DNA of 64,000 bases from Laburnicola sp. R22_1. Its lineage: Eukaryota > Ascomycota > Dothideomycetes > Pleosporales > Didymosphaeriaceae. This document shows, piece by piece, positions 1 through 11,903 of this stretch. The notes beneath the pieces are model-generated. The model saw only the letters and a list, made by a program, of their open reading frames with translations. It did no database searches and was not told where the DNA came from. The stretch spans positions 3,658,001 through 3,722,000 of the forward strand of contig JACONQ010000001.1 of assembly GCA_014281115.1 (NCBI GenBank), given 5' to 3'. Positions within the stretch are counted from its first letter, which is position 1, and every line of letters starts with the position of its first letter. The translations under genes were made by a program, and so were the position numbers.

Positions 1-347
1 GGTACTTAGTTTATAAGCTAATTAGAGATAGAATTGTTCTAAGCCTTATTATATAAGCAGGCGCGCTGCTTACACACCCTATCTAGGGGATATATTATAG
101 AAATAAGGCTCTGACTAGGCGCAATCACGTGCCTATAATTATATAAGCAGTACTATTTTAGCCCTACTCTTTTTCTATAAGCGTATATATAGTCTAGCCC
201 TTTAGCTTCCTTTCTTATATAGCAATCTTATCTAATTCGCTTACTAAATCTAAGATTTTAGCTTGTTTTCCTTTAACACATTACTATAGTAACTAGTTAA
301 TTGCGATGCCAATAGTATAGAGCTACGCATTAATTAATTTATAATAA

Positions 348-516
348 CTTTCTATAATAACTTTCTATAATAACTTTCTATAATAACTTTCTATAATAAC
401 TTTCTATAATAACTTTCTATAATAACTTTCTATAATAACTTTCTATAATAACTTTCTATAATAACTTTCTATAATAACTTTCTATAATAACTTTCTATAA
501 TAACTTTCTATAATAA
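348..516. repeat. 13-bp minisatellite, 13 perfect copies
   Basis: The unit CTTTCTATAATAA recurs exactly every 13 bp, with starts at 348, 361, 374 and so on to 504. I see no mismatch between copies. Flanking partial copies (ATAATAA at 341-347) extend the array slightly. Perfect identity inside an otherwise decayed block suggests recent expansion, or that units this short escape RIP. Confidence 0.95.
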
Positions 517-2092
517 TAGCTAACGTATCTTATAAAGGGAATTTAGGATAAATATCTATATCTAGATTTTATTTATATATTATCGCTGTAGCATCTCTCT
601 ATAGTTAAGATTAATAGGCACTAATAACTTAAGGTAATAAATAATGTCTTAAACTATAAAGTTAATAATATAAGCAAAATATAGAATTATACTCTTTTTT
701 AATTCTAGGTAATATTTTTCTCTAATAGTTTGTGCTAGACGCTCTAAGCTAGAATGCTATTATTACTAGTATTATTATATTTAATTACTAAGAGCTTCTG
801 CGCAGTTTCTATATTCTTAAGAACCTATAGTACCTCTAATACTATTAATACTCTAGTGTAGCTGCTACGTATTAGTATAAAGTTAAGTAGCTTCTTTTTA
901 AGCCACTAAGCATTATTAATATAGTAACTATTAATAGCTAGGAAGATAACGTAATTAGCTACAGACTATATATTAAGTAAGATAAAGAGTTTAGTTACCC
1001 TACTAATATTGCTAAGGATAGCTATCTTAGTAGTATTAAATTTATTTAAGAATATCTAGTGGAACCTATATTAGCTAGTTATTGCAGCGTTAGGTCTAAG
1101 AAAGTAGAGAAAGCGTTAAAAGGATAATTGCTCTACTATTTAGAAGGACTAGTTATTATTAATTACTACCTATATAAGTTTAGATTTAAATACCTATAGA
1201 GAGTATATAGAATATAAAATAGCTATCTGCTTTTTTTTTACTAAGGAGTAAAAGTCCTTTTATAAATAGGCTTGTTATACTGCGTATATACTTAGGACCT
1301 TATATAATTAATAAGGTGCTTAGTACTAATTAGCTAGATACTAGTAAAGTTAATACTTAGGTGTTATAGTGTATAGCCGCAGTTAAGATAGAATATATAT
1401 AGATAACTAAAGGGGTACTTTGCGTCCTCCTAGAATATAGTCTAAATAATACCTATATAAAGGTAAAAGTTTTAGTATAGATTTTAGATTTATTTATCTT
1501 TAGCCTATTAAGTATTAGACTACTACGCGTTCTATATAGTAAATATCTTTTTTCCTATCTTTAACTTTTAAAAGTCTAAAGGGGGATATTAGATAAGGTA
1601 AATTATTCTACTTCCTAACCTATTAGCCTATAGGGCTAGAAGTCTATATTTAAGGAGAGTATCTAGTAGTAGGGCAACTAGTTTATTAATATAGGGCTAT
1701 ATATTAATTCCTAAGGTAGGTGTAATACTTAATATAGCACTTAAGAATATTAGTATAATAAAAAGATATAATAACTAGTTAAATAGTTGTTTAAGAGAAT
1801 ATAGTTTAAGAAAAGGATAGAATAAACTAAATTCTATAATATTAACTATAGTAGTGTTTAACTAATATTAAGGTTAGCTAAAAATATCGTACAGCGTATA
1901 GCGTGCTAATAATAAGTTAGTTTTAAATTTAAACTAGTATATAGCCCTTTATTACAAAGTTAGTTTTAGGTAGCGATTAGCTTATTACTATACTACTATA
2001 GGCGGTATTCTTAGTAACTAGTATATAATTATTAGCTTTAATAATTGGCTATAGTAAAACTATAGCTCTAGCTTATTTTATTCTATGCGCTA

Positions 2093-2218
2093 ATTATTAT
2101 CTAAAATCTCCTTAGTACCTAAGCCCCCTTTATTATCTATAATCTCCTTATTATCTAAAACTCCCTTAGTACCTAAGTCCCTCTTATTATCTAAATTCCC
2201 CTTAGTACCTAAGCTCCT
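2093..2218. repeat. Degenerate ~36-bp tandem repeat
   Basis: Three full units and one partial unit share the pattern TTATTATCTAAA, a short C/T-rich link, then CTTAGTACCTAAG (units near 2,093-2,130, 2,148-2,183 and 2,184-2,218, with a partial unit at 2,131-2,147). The 36-bp period is a multiple of three. Read on the + strand it gives a 12-residue periodic peptide around LLSK-x-PLVPK, so it may be the relic of a repeat-coding segment. Confidence 0.75.
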
Positions 2219-4857
2219 AAAGTCTAAGAAACCCTTAAAGTCTATATCCTTATCTATAATATTAAAGTTGTATCTATCTAGTAGCTTCTAAAAATAAGCC
2301 TTAAGCTCCTTCTTATTATTCTTAATTTTTTTCTTTACACTTTTTATTATTATTCCCCTTAATATACGCCTTATTACTATTAAGTATACTATCCTTACTA
2401 TAGTTAACAAGATTAGTAGGAGAACTAGGCTTATAGTAACTAATAATTATTAGTAAAGGTGTGTAATAAATAAGTATAAAAAACTTATAACTATTACTTA
2501 TTAGTAACTATTATTAGCTTCTTAGCAATTAGACCTATATTATCTATACTATTATAGAAGTCCTTTTACTCTTTCTTATTAGCCTTACTCTTAAAGCTAT
2601 TAGTCTTAAGCTTCCTTAAGTATATCTTATATATATTACGTAAGAGCTTCTTATATATACTACTATAACTAAAGATTTATTTACTTATGTAACTCTATAG
2701 TGTAAGAGGGCCTTTCCCCTTACTAGCAATAATTCTACGCTTAGCTAGGGCTACTTATTAGGCTCTTAGATTAACTTTATTTTTAATTTTATTCTACTTC
2801 TTATATATAGCTATTAGTTTTGCCTCTAATTAGTTACCTACTTCTTTTTAATTAACTAATATATAATAATATAATATAATAATATACTACTCTTTTAATT
2901 TCTAAAGTAGGACTATATAAGCTCTTTTTCTTTTTATATAAGCTATTAATACTTTTACGCTTTAAAAAGTAGTTAGTAGTTTTTATTATTATAAAGCTTT
3001 TTTAAGCTAATATTATACAGCTTAATTAGCTAATCTAGTAAAGTCTAGTGTCTTTTCTTCTTTACTATAGATTGTATTATAAGACCTTTATATAATAATA
3101 TAGGCGCTATTACTAAGTTTACTTTTAAATAGCACTTTATAGTTAGTAGGATAACCTTTCTAAAAGCTACCTTATCTATTATATAAAAAGATAGTGCTAA
3201 CCTCTTTATCTGTAAATATAAAGCCCTATTAATATTAGTATATAGTGTAATAAAAATTTATAATTATTAGGTACCTTAGTAAAATTCTCCTACTTATTAC
3301 GCTCGAAATTCACTAGAATCTATAGACTGCTGCTTAAGAGGCCCTCTAGGATATTAGGAGACTTTTTTAATAAACGCTATAGTATAGGATGTAATAGTAG
3401 TATATAATAACTATAGTTAATATTATAAAGATAATAAAAATATTATTATTATTATAAAAAGTAGTTATAAGGGCCTATATATACAAGCGAGGCGCTAACA
3501 ACACTAGCGTATTTTCTTTACTTACCTTACTATCTACTTAGCTACTCTACCTTACTATCCTCCTAGCTACTTTTTTAATACTCTATAGCCTTAACTACTA
3601 TATAACCTTAATTTCTAAGAAAATAGTACACACTAGACTATCTAGATACACTAAACTAGTTATTAGTAAAACTTAAGTAAAAAAGAAGAAGCTGCTAGCT
3701 ATTAAGGCTGCGCAAAAGGCGCCTTATAAAACACTACCTACTATGCTAAAAAGGAAGCACTACTAGAAGCTAGATAATATATTATTATTATAGCTATTTA
3801 TTATATATATATTCTAACAATATATAGCTATTTTACTTAGGAAATTAAAAAGTACTAAAAGAGTATTAAGTCCCTTATTAAGAAAATACTATTCTGTCAC
3901 CTTATTAAAGAAATAGCGCAAGATAATAATAAGAAAGATCTGCGCTTCTAGTCTACTACGCTAGCTACTCTCTAGAAGGTAATAGAGACTTTTCTAATTA
4001 GAATATTTAAAGGTATTTCTTTATAATACTCTACTCCTACTATATAATAAATACTAATATTAACGCTATTAATATAAAATAGGTTACTATATAAGCTAAA
4101 AATATATAGCTAGTAGATAGGTACTATAAGAAGTATATAAATACTAGGTAAATAGTAAGGCGCTTAGTTAGATTTAGAATAGCTAGACGCTTAGTTAGAT
4201 TTAATATATTTTTTATTTGTTTTTATTAGGCTATTCTTACTAAGAGGAATGTTAGCTAGCTATAGTAATTGTATATTGTATACGCTTAGTTATTAATTAT
4301 ATAATATTAGTTTAGTGTACTATACTTATATACCATAAGTATATATAACGCGTTAACTTGCTTATAGGTAGTAATACTTATTACTACTATAGTTTCCTAT
4401 AAGTCTACACTATAGGTTTAACTACTTTTTAGCAACGCTTACCTATTATATTCTCTACTCTACTATTCCTACTATATTAAATTTATATATGCTTAAGGAG
4501 TTAATGCGCCTTACTCTTACGCCTATAGAATCTTAGCTAGAAAGTATACGCATTAATAAAGCAGCAATACTATAATATACTAAGATGCTAAAAGGTATAT
4601 TTAAAGAGATAGGTATATAGCACCTAAGAGGCCTGCTAGATTTGCGCTAGGTGTGGACAGATCTCTAAATTATCTAGCTCTAGGAGGTCGGCTATTTAAT
4701 ATATATATTTAATACTAAAGCTATACTTTTACTATAATAAGTAAATATAATAATTGCTACTATAATAATAAGGGCATTTTTATAGATATTTACTATAAAA
4801 ATTATATATAGCTAATAAAAAATATAATTAGTTAGACGTAATATAACCTAGTCTATA

Positions 4858-4996
4858 TAACTCTAACCTAACCTATAGCCTATATAACCCTAACCTAACC
4901 TATACCTATTACTAGCCTAAAATCTATAGGTATAGATTAGATTAGAGTTAGGGTCTTATGTAAGAGAATCTAACTCTAACTTAACCTATACCTATT
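4858..4996. repeat. CTAACC-rich inverted and direct repeats
   Basis: CCCTAACCTAACCTATACC occurs at 4,888-4,906. Its diverged reverse complement (ATAGGTATAGATTAGATTAG, ending AGAGTTAGGG) occupies 4,926-4,953. Further direct copies lie at about 4,858-4,880 and 4,970-4,996. The arms can form a hairpin. The words resemble a degenerate TTAGGG telomere repeat but contain CTAACC units as well, so a transposon end is equally possible. Confidence 0.7.
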
Positions 4997-5184
4997 TGCC
5001 AGCCTAATTCTGCCTAGCTAGAAGAGTAGTATACATAATAGTAGGGTACTAAAAAGTTATCTTAATAGAGGCTTTAAAGCTTCTCTAGGCAAGTACTTTT
5101 TAGTAAACACTAGGTATATTAATAGTAACCTTTTATTAATGCTATATTATTGTGTATAGTACTACCTAAGGGAGATTTATATAG

Positions 5185-6315
5185 TTACCTATGTGACGTT
5201 AAATTAACTACCTAGGGGTAGCATAATAAAGGCTTTTATCTTAAAAAATATAATAAAAAAGCAGAGCCCCCTACTTAGTAATTAAAAAAAGTATAAAAAG
5301 GTAATTATAAAAATGCGCATTTAAACTACTAAGCAAGCTTAGTAGTCTTAGCACACATAGCTTCTATATATAAAGTTTTTATAAAGAGGCTACTTAGAAC
5401 TTTAGGGGAGATATAACTTTAGCACAGCCACGCTATAAGCTATCTTTCCTCTACTATCCTAAGTTGCAAACCGCTATTTTAATTGTTATAAATAATATAA
5501 GTTAATATATTAATAGATATATACTACTATGCTTATAGTAGTAAAATAAGGATAATATATACTAAATATACTATTGCTCTATTACTGTATTAAGATTGTC
5601 CTTAATAAATCTCCCACTATTATCTCTCTACGCCCACACTCTACTATCTATCTAAGTATTAATATTATTTCTAAAGAAGTACTTGCTGTTGCTAAAAAGT
5701 ACACGCTAAAAATTTGTACCACTACTACTAAGATAATAATACTAGAGTTCTATTCTATCTATAAGATAATTGTCTATAGGAGCCTAGTATACCTAACTAT
5801 CTGTTAAGTAATCCTTATATACTAGCTAGGTTAGCAGCTTATCTAGTTTATAAAAACTAAAAAGACTATATTTTCACTCTAGTAGATAAAATTACTCCTT
5901 ATTAGTAATAGAATCTAAAAAAGGAGGCAAAAAGTAGAGGATAAGATATTTGTTAACAATCTCTAGTATAATAAAAGTATTATATAGATCTACGAGATTC
6001 TTCTAGTAATTATATTAGCTTATTTAAGTAAGTATATTATATAAGCAGCGTGTAAGCATAAATAACTAATAATAGTAGTAGTAATAAGCTAGGTGTACTA
6101 TGTATACTATAAGTAAACTTTATGTTAGGACTAGGAGCTTATTAGGTGTAGAGTTATTAAGATGTTTAAAGTTAGTCTTTAATTAGAATTAGGTGCTATA
6201 CGTAGTATATAATAATCTTCTATCTTAATCTATTTTAACCTTAAACTAAAAGAAAAAGGTTAAAAAAGTGTTTAGTAAGCTAACTATACTTACCTATAAG
6301 TTCTAAAATTTATAA
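5185..6315. repeat. Direct repeat copy 1 (heavily RIP-mutated element)
   Basis: This segment aligns along its length with 6,756-7,950. Shared anchors include AACTACCTAGGGGTAGCA, the stretch after AAACTACTAAGC and TTTAATTAGAATTAGGTGCT. Where copy 2 keeps GCGAGCTTGGCGGTC, copy 1 reads GCAAGCTTAGTAGTC, so G has become A repeatedly. A short open stretch at 5,574-5,807 lies in it, but copy 2 interrupts it and it has no recognisable domain. The ends are approximate; no terminal repeat or target-site duplication could be fixed by eye. Confidence 0.8.
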
Positions 6316-6755
6316 AAGTTATTTAACTATTACTACTTAAGCCGATAAAATATAGTAAAGCGTATTTTTAGTATTTTTAAAAGATGTTAGTATATACTTA
6401 ATAGGCTATATAAGTTTTTAATAAAGACTTAGATTAAGCTTATATATATTCTTATTATTTTATATAACCTTATAAATATAGTATATAGCGTAGCTAATAA
6501 TCTTAAAAATCTTAATAAGCTTAACACGCGTAAGCAAATAAAGTGCAATTATTATAAGAATAAAAATAGTAATAATTTGGCTATACTAGAGGTTACTACT
6601 ATATTAGAGAGATAGAATAAAATAGCTAAAGGTATATAGTAGTAATATATAGCTGCATAGAGAGTTATAGATTAAGTATTAAGATATTAGAGTAGGTACT
6701 AGGTAATAGAAGAGCTTTAGTATTAAGAAGTTAAAAAAGTATACTAGTGTAGGTT

Positions 6756-7950
6756 ATTATACCTATGTGTGGCGTTATATTAACTACCTAGGGGTAGCAC
6801 GACAAAGGCTTTCATCTTAAATAATATAATAAAAAAGCGAAGCCCCCTGCTTAGTAATTAAAAAGAGCATAAAAAAGGTAGTAATTATAAAAAAAGCGCG
6901 TTCGAACTACTAAGCGAGCTTGGCGGTCTTGGCGCGCACAGCTCTCACATGCAAAGTTAATTTACAAAAAGGCCATAGTTAGAACTTTAAGAGAGAAATA
7001 AAACTTTAGCACGATAACGCTGTAAGCTATTCTTTCTTCACTATTCTAATTATCGTAAACCCGCTATCTAGATTATCGTAAATAATATAAGTTAATATAT
7101 TAATAGGTATATACTATTTCTTATAAGTAGTATAAGGGTAATATATACTAGATACACTATCGCTTTATTACCGTATTAAGGTCGTCCTTAATAAAATCCC
7201 TACTGTTACTTTACGCTCTACTATCTACTTAAGTATTAATCCTAAATTATCTAACACTAATATACTCGCCAATGCTAAAGAGTACACACTAAAGATTCGC
7301 GACGCTGCCCTTAAGGTAATCTACGCTAGAGTTCTATTCTGTCTATTAAATGCTTGTCTAGCGCAAGAGATAGGTATACTTAACTATCCATAAGGTAGTC
7401 CTAGTGTACTAGTTAGGTTAGCAGCTTATCTAGTTCGCAAAGGACTATAAGGTTAAATTCCCACTCTAGTAGGCGCAATTACTCCTTGTTAGTAATAGAA
7501 TCCTCTAGCAGAGGACACAAAAGAAGAATAATAAGGTTTTTATTAATAAGCTTTAGTGTAGCGAGAGCGTTATATAGATCTACAAGATTCTCCTAGCTAT
7601 TATAGTAGCGTTAGCTTATCTAAGCAAGTACGCCGCGTAAGCAACGTATAAGCGCAGATAGTTAATAATACTAATAGTAATAATCTAGGTGGACTATATA
7701 TAGCGTAAGTAAATCTTGCGTAAGTAAAAAGCTTATAGGGTGTAGGCAAAGTACAAGTAAGTTTAAGGCTTAAACTATTATCGCGTTATTAGATAGTATT
7801 TAAGGTTAGTCTTTAATTAGAATTAGGTGCTGTACATAGTACATAATAACCTTTTATCTTAATCTACTTTAATCTTAAACTAAAAAAATAGGTTAAAAAG
7901 ATATTTGGCAAGCCGACTATTATACCTATATTATAAAATTTACTATAAAT
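6756..7950. repeat. Direct repeat copy 2 (less mutated element)
   Basis: This is the second copy of the element at 5,185-6,315, offset by roughly 1.6 kb in the same orientation. It retains more CpG and GC (for example GGCGCGCACAGCTC near 6,932 and GATTCGCGACGCTGCCC near 7,294), so it is either younger or was hit less by RIP. A translated patch near 7,245-7,345 reads as ordinary-looking amino acids but gives no family I recognise. Small indels separate the two copies. Confidence 0.8.
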
Positions 7951-9370
7951 TATAGTATATTATAATAAAATTTATAAAAACTATAATTTCTATAGGCAAA
8001 TTTTAGTCTTAGTAGAACAAAAATACTATAAAAAGTATTCTAGATAGGTAAAAGAATAACAACTCTATAAACTAAAAAATCGCGCATAGGCTACTATTAT
8101 TAGTCTTAGTATAGAGTTAAGATCTCTATATTAGCTCTAAATTTTAACTTATTTTTTCTATCCTACTTATATAACTTTATGTGGCCTATTAGATAGGTAT
8201 ATAAAGGCTAAATAATAAATAAATTAATTCTTAACTTTACCTATACCTTTTATACGCTATACAATTTTATGTTTATAAATAATTTAGTAGTAAAATTATT
8301 TTTAAAATTATTAAGTATAGCAATATTTAGTAGATTTTTAAACGCTAAGTAGTTATTTATAAATAATAAAATAGTCTTCTACTAATAGTTCCTATTAAGA
8401 AAGGTAATAAGGTCTCTAATTTAGTCTAATAACTAGCTAATTTTTCTACCTATATAGTTCTCTAATATTATCTTTTTAGTTATCTTTCTAAAGTTCTTAA
8501 CTAAATCGCCGCATACTTATGCTGTGTACTTAATAAGATCTTACTACCTAATAGATTCTTTTATAAAAATAAGCTATTAATACTATTCTACTTAATTAAT
8601 TTAGCTAGCTTAGATTAACGCCTATTAATTAAGTTATTAATAGTGGTAAAGTTCTCTCTAGTAGTTATAAAATCTATAAAAAGGTTATAAAGTTTATTAG
8701 CAAATTTAAGGGACTTCTTATAATACTTTAAAGTCTCTTTATAGGTATTAAAGTATTACTTAAGTACTAGACTATTAATAATAATAACGCTATTATTAAC
8801 TAAAAAGCTAAACTACTATATAAAATCTACCTAAACTTTTTACTCTTTCTTATAGGTACTAACCTTTATCTTAACTTAATATATAGTTAATAGCTTACTA
8901 AAGATCTTATTTATCTTTTTTAGTATATATACTTATATCTGCAGCTTAAAATTATTATTTACCTTATTACCCTTATTAGCCTAGTATTGTAAGGTATTAA
9001 GTAGTGTTTCTAGCTATAAGAAGCTCTAAAGCACCTTTCTTAACTTAATAGAATTAAGCGCAGGACTTAGTAATAGTGTTTTTAGCTAGAATATTACTAA
9101 ACTAGCTATTAAACTTTCTCAGGAGCTATATAGCAGTGTTAGGGATAAAAAACTCTTTTAGGCAAGACACTTAATAAGTTAGTAATAGGGAATAGGCGTT
9201 TATAATATAATTTTAATAAAAAATAAAGTTAAACTTAGGAGATATAAGGTAAATAAAAGAATAAACTAGTACCTAAAACTAGGTTTTTACTAGCTAAATA
9301 GCTACTTTTAGATAACCCCTAGTTAGCTAAGGCGCTATTAAAATACCCCTCTGTACGCTTAGTAGCTTAC

Positions 9371-10241
9371 TTGGCGATTACCCAACAAAACTAACGCTTA
9401 AACTGACAACGGAACCGAACACGCCCTAAGCTAGTGTTCCGCATCGCTCGCCGCCTCCCCAGACAGGCTATCCGCCGTTTGCGACGATGAGCGCGCAAAG
9501 CGCGTCGCATCCAAGTTAGCTTTCGAGTTCGAGAAGCACACTGGGTGCCTCCATCTGGGTAGGATTCGCCAATCACAGCTGCAGCGGATCTGATTCCCTG
9601 CTTCCGCCTGCACCCCTACACAGGTTCCCCAAACCAGCAGTTGCTAGCCAAATCCTCGCGGTAAACGCTCCAAAGAATATTCCATCCTCCGGTGGGCCGT
9701 CCAAGGAACGCAATTCAATCTTCTCAAAAATTTCAGCTGGGCTGAACCAAGGGCAGTGAGTCAGTGGCTGCGACACAGCGCCATGGGCGCTGTCAGGATC
9801 GACGCCTGCTCGCTTCCGTCCGCCAGCCTCCACACGTGGAGAGTGTCGCTCTGCGCAGCCGGTGGCCCTTCGAGGCGATCGTGGTTGCCCGGGATCCCGG
9901 ACACTTGGTTTGGAGTGGTTCCTACAACAAGATTGGCCAAGGAGCACTTTGGGTATGCGCTTGCAGCGGTTCGAGCCATTCATGGCATCCCTGACGAGGC
10001 TCAACGAACCCCCTGACGTTATGTCATGGCAGCACCATTCGGAGGAAAAAGTAAGCCCCAAGTACGTATGGGTCGCGCCATGTTGTGGTGCGCTGACCAA
10101 GTACGGTATGGTATATATGTACTTCAACTGTATGAAACACGAAAGATTCCCTCGGGGGTTTTCATGACGGCGAGGCTCTTTACTTCGGCTAACCTAGTGC
10201 CACTGTCGGACATGACGCGTTCTCCGTAGATTCTCCTGCCC
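9371..10241. other. GC transition zone without a recognisable gene
   Basis: From about 9,371 the sequence is GC-balanced. Open stretches exist on both strands (for example minus 9,573-10,127), but they overlap each other, are Arg/Ser/Pro-rich and contain no domain I recognise. The near-palindrome GATGAGCGCGC/GCGCGTCGCATC sits at about 9,486-9,511. The right part presumably carries the 3' untranslated region of the histidinol phosphatase gene. I support no gene here. Confidence 0.5.
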
Positions 10242-11271
10242 TCATGTGCTTGTATAGAAAGGCAATTGCAGTAGCTTGTCCACAGTGATGCTCGAGAAAC
10301 CCGCGGAGAAGCGGTTGTCGGTGGGCGCAGCATCTCTATCAACGTAGTACATCTCCCTGATACCGGCCTTTTGTATGAACTTCATCAAGCGAGGATAGTT
10401 TGTGCCAATCTGGTCAGTGCCATGGCTGTCATCACTCATCACAAAGCGACCGCCCATGCGAAGGAAAGCCTGTATGGTAAGAGTTAGTATGAATACCAGA
10501 GAGGAAGCGGTGTGACACACGTGGCAGATGGACAAGCAAGGATAAGGCTCAGCGAGACCTTTTCGGAGGCCCGCCGAGTTGAGCTCCAGAACCCCGGCAT
10601 AGGACGCAATGTATTCTAAATTGCGCTGCACCTTCTCCCAAACACCCTTCATGCCCTTGAATTCAGCATCCCGATGATCGCTCAGCAGTCGGATCAGGTC
10701 GAAATGCCCAACCACGGGTGGGTTCAACGCTTGAAGCATATCGTACTGGGAGTCGAAATAGTCCTCGAAGAGCCTCTCGTCTGTTGAGCCCGCTGCTGTC
10801 CGGGCTTTCTCATACATTGCTCTGTCGAAATCAATCGGTATCGTATGGGTATGGTGCAGAGATCCGATGAAGAAGTCGAAGCGATACTTGGCGAGAACGT
10901 CTTGTATCAGTTGGTGTGTGGAGGGACGGATCCATTCGGATTCGAAGCCTATGAGGAGTCTGATTCGAGGAGAATAAGCATTTCGAACGCGCTCTGCCTC
11001 GACTAGGAAATCATCGAAGAGTTTCGCAAGGGAGTCAACGGTATGCACACCTGCCTGAGCATAGTCAGCTCCTCTGTCTCAGTAGCACGTTGTTTCTTTC
11101 TTTTGGAGTATGTACCTCTTCTGGGTAGAAGTCCTCAGCAGGTCGCGGAATGTGCTCGGTCAGCGCAAAGGTATGAAAACCTTTCCCTATTGCATCTTGA
11201 ACCACTTCCTCCAGCGTATTCTTTGCATGCCCGCAAAACTGCCCGGAATGGCTATGGTGTGAGTAAGGCAT
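10242..11271 (-). CDS. HIS2: Histidinol-phosphatase (PHP family)
   Basis: This enzyme removes phosphate from L-histidinol phosphate, the penultimate stage of histidine synthesis, in the cytosol. Three exons (11271-11116, 11054-10521, 10469-10242) join through GT-AG introns of 61 and 51 bp and give 305 residues, close to fungal HIS2 length. The N-terminus starts MPYSHHSHSGQFC, the metal-binding HxHxG start of PHP phosphoesterases. ALTEH, GSLHHTH, GHFD and MSDDSH supply the further metal ligands in the expected order. The second intron falls between LSICH and AFLRMGG. It is transcribed divergently from the cyclotransferase-like gene. A consensus Gcn4/CPC-1 site (11,721-11,729) in the shared upstream region fits amino-acid starvation control. 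Confidence 0.92.
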
Positions 11272-11720
11272 GATTCGAGGTTGAGCACCGAGAGGTGAAA
11301 AACACGGCGTAGACGGGCTTAGAAGCCAATAACACGCTGGGCTCGCCCACGGTATTCTGCAGAGGAGAAAGGTAGACCGAGGTAGATGTCGAAGGAAGTT
11401 ACACCCTTGGGCAGCAGCCAGGCACGTGCCAGGGTAAGAGATCCCTCGCGTTTGTGTAGCAGTGGAGGATGCTCGCGATTCCGGCCCCGCGCATTCCGAA
11501 CTAGTTTCCGAGCAAAGAGCGGGACACCCCGCAGTTCAGCCCCATGTAAGCTTGCCCATATGCGTGAACAAAGCTGCATTCAACAACTATACTATAGTAG
11601 ATGAGGTGAGTAGCTATATCTGTTTCTCTGGGTTTTGTCTCTGTGACTATCCATGTGAAATTAAACCTACAATCGAGTTCAGCCGGAAGGTGAAGCTCTA
11701 GTTACCGAGGGCGAACAGCA

Positions 11721-11729
11721 ATGAGTCAT
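11721..11729. promoter_or_regulatory. ATGAGTCAT, consensus Gcn4/CPC-1 binding site
   Basis: ATGAGTCAT is the optimal palindromic site for Gcn4/CPC-1-type bZIP activators of amino-acid biosynthesis genes. It lies 450 bp upstream of the HIS2 start codon and 175 bp upstream of the cyclotransferase-like start. Its role is inferred from sequence and context only. Confidence 0.6.
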
Positions 11730-11770
11730 GATCAACTCAACCACGGTTGAAGACGCCTTTCTCAACCCCA

Positions 11771-11779
11771 TACTTATAT
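11771..11779 (+). promoter_or_regulatory. TATA-like element
   Basis: The sequence CTTATATAAG occurs about 125 bp upstream of the start at 11,904. The distance and sequence suit a TATA box for the + strand gene. Confidence 0.45.
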
Positions 11780-11903
11780 AAGCCTTCAGGGATTTCTCCC
11801 TAGCTGCTTGAAACGGACTACGGACGTTCGACATTTAGCGCATCACGACGCAACTCTCCACCTGCAGTGCATGCCTCACCACTGAAAATCTTCCAACAGA
11901 CGC

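Larger units (their letters stand above)
1..9370. repeat. AT-rich, gene-free block with RIP-like decay
   Basis: The block is dominated by TA dinucleotides and short A/T words, and stop codons are dense in all frames, so no convincing gene is visible. Composition changes abruptly near 9,370. Inside lie tandem repeats and two diverged direct copies of a roughly 1.1-kb element (entered separately). Where the two copies align they differ mostly by G-to-A and C-to-T transitions, which is the signature of repeat-induced point mutation known from Pezizomycotina. The most likely reading is a graveyard of transposons, possibly subtelomeric or pericentromeric. The few surviving GC-bearing patches (about 6,890-7,380) show no intact transposase or polymerase motif that I recognise. 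Confidence 0.85.
11272..11903. promoter_or_regulatory. Divergent promoter region, HIS2 / cyclotransferase-like gene
   Basis: These 632 bp separate two start codons that point away from each other. The region holds the ATGAGTCAT element and a TATA-like element (separate entries). Short open stretches on both strands here have no recognisable product and are probably 5' leader and promoter sequence. Confidence 0.7.

Noticed and set aside
5574..5807. Open reading stretch of 77 codons in the AT-rich block
   Set aside because: It begins at a non-ATG codon, lies in a RIP-mutated repeat, is disrupted in the second repeat copy and matches no family I know.
9940..9990. B-box-like GGTTCGAGCC, candidate tRNA gene
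   Set aside because: No A box or foldable acceptor stem upstream; a chance match.
9573..10127. 184-codon minus-strand open stretch next to the AT-rich edge
   Set aside because: It overlaps several equally long stretches in other frames, has no recognisable domain and biased Arg/Ser/Gly content; more likely chance and 3' region of HIS2.
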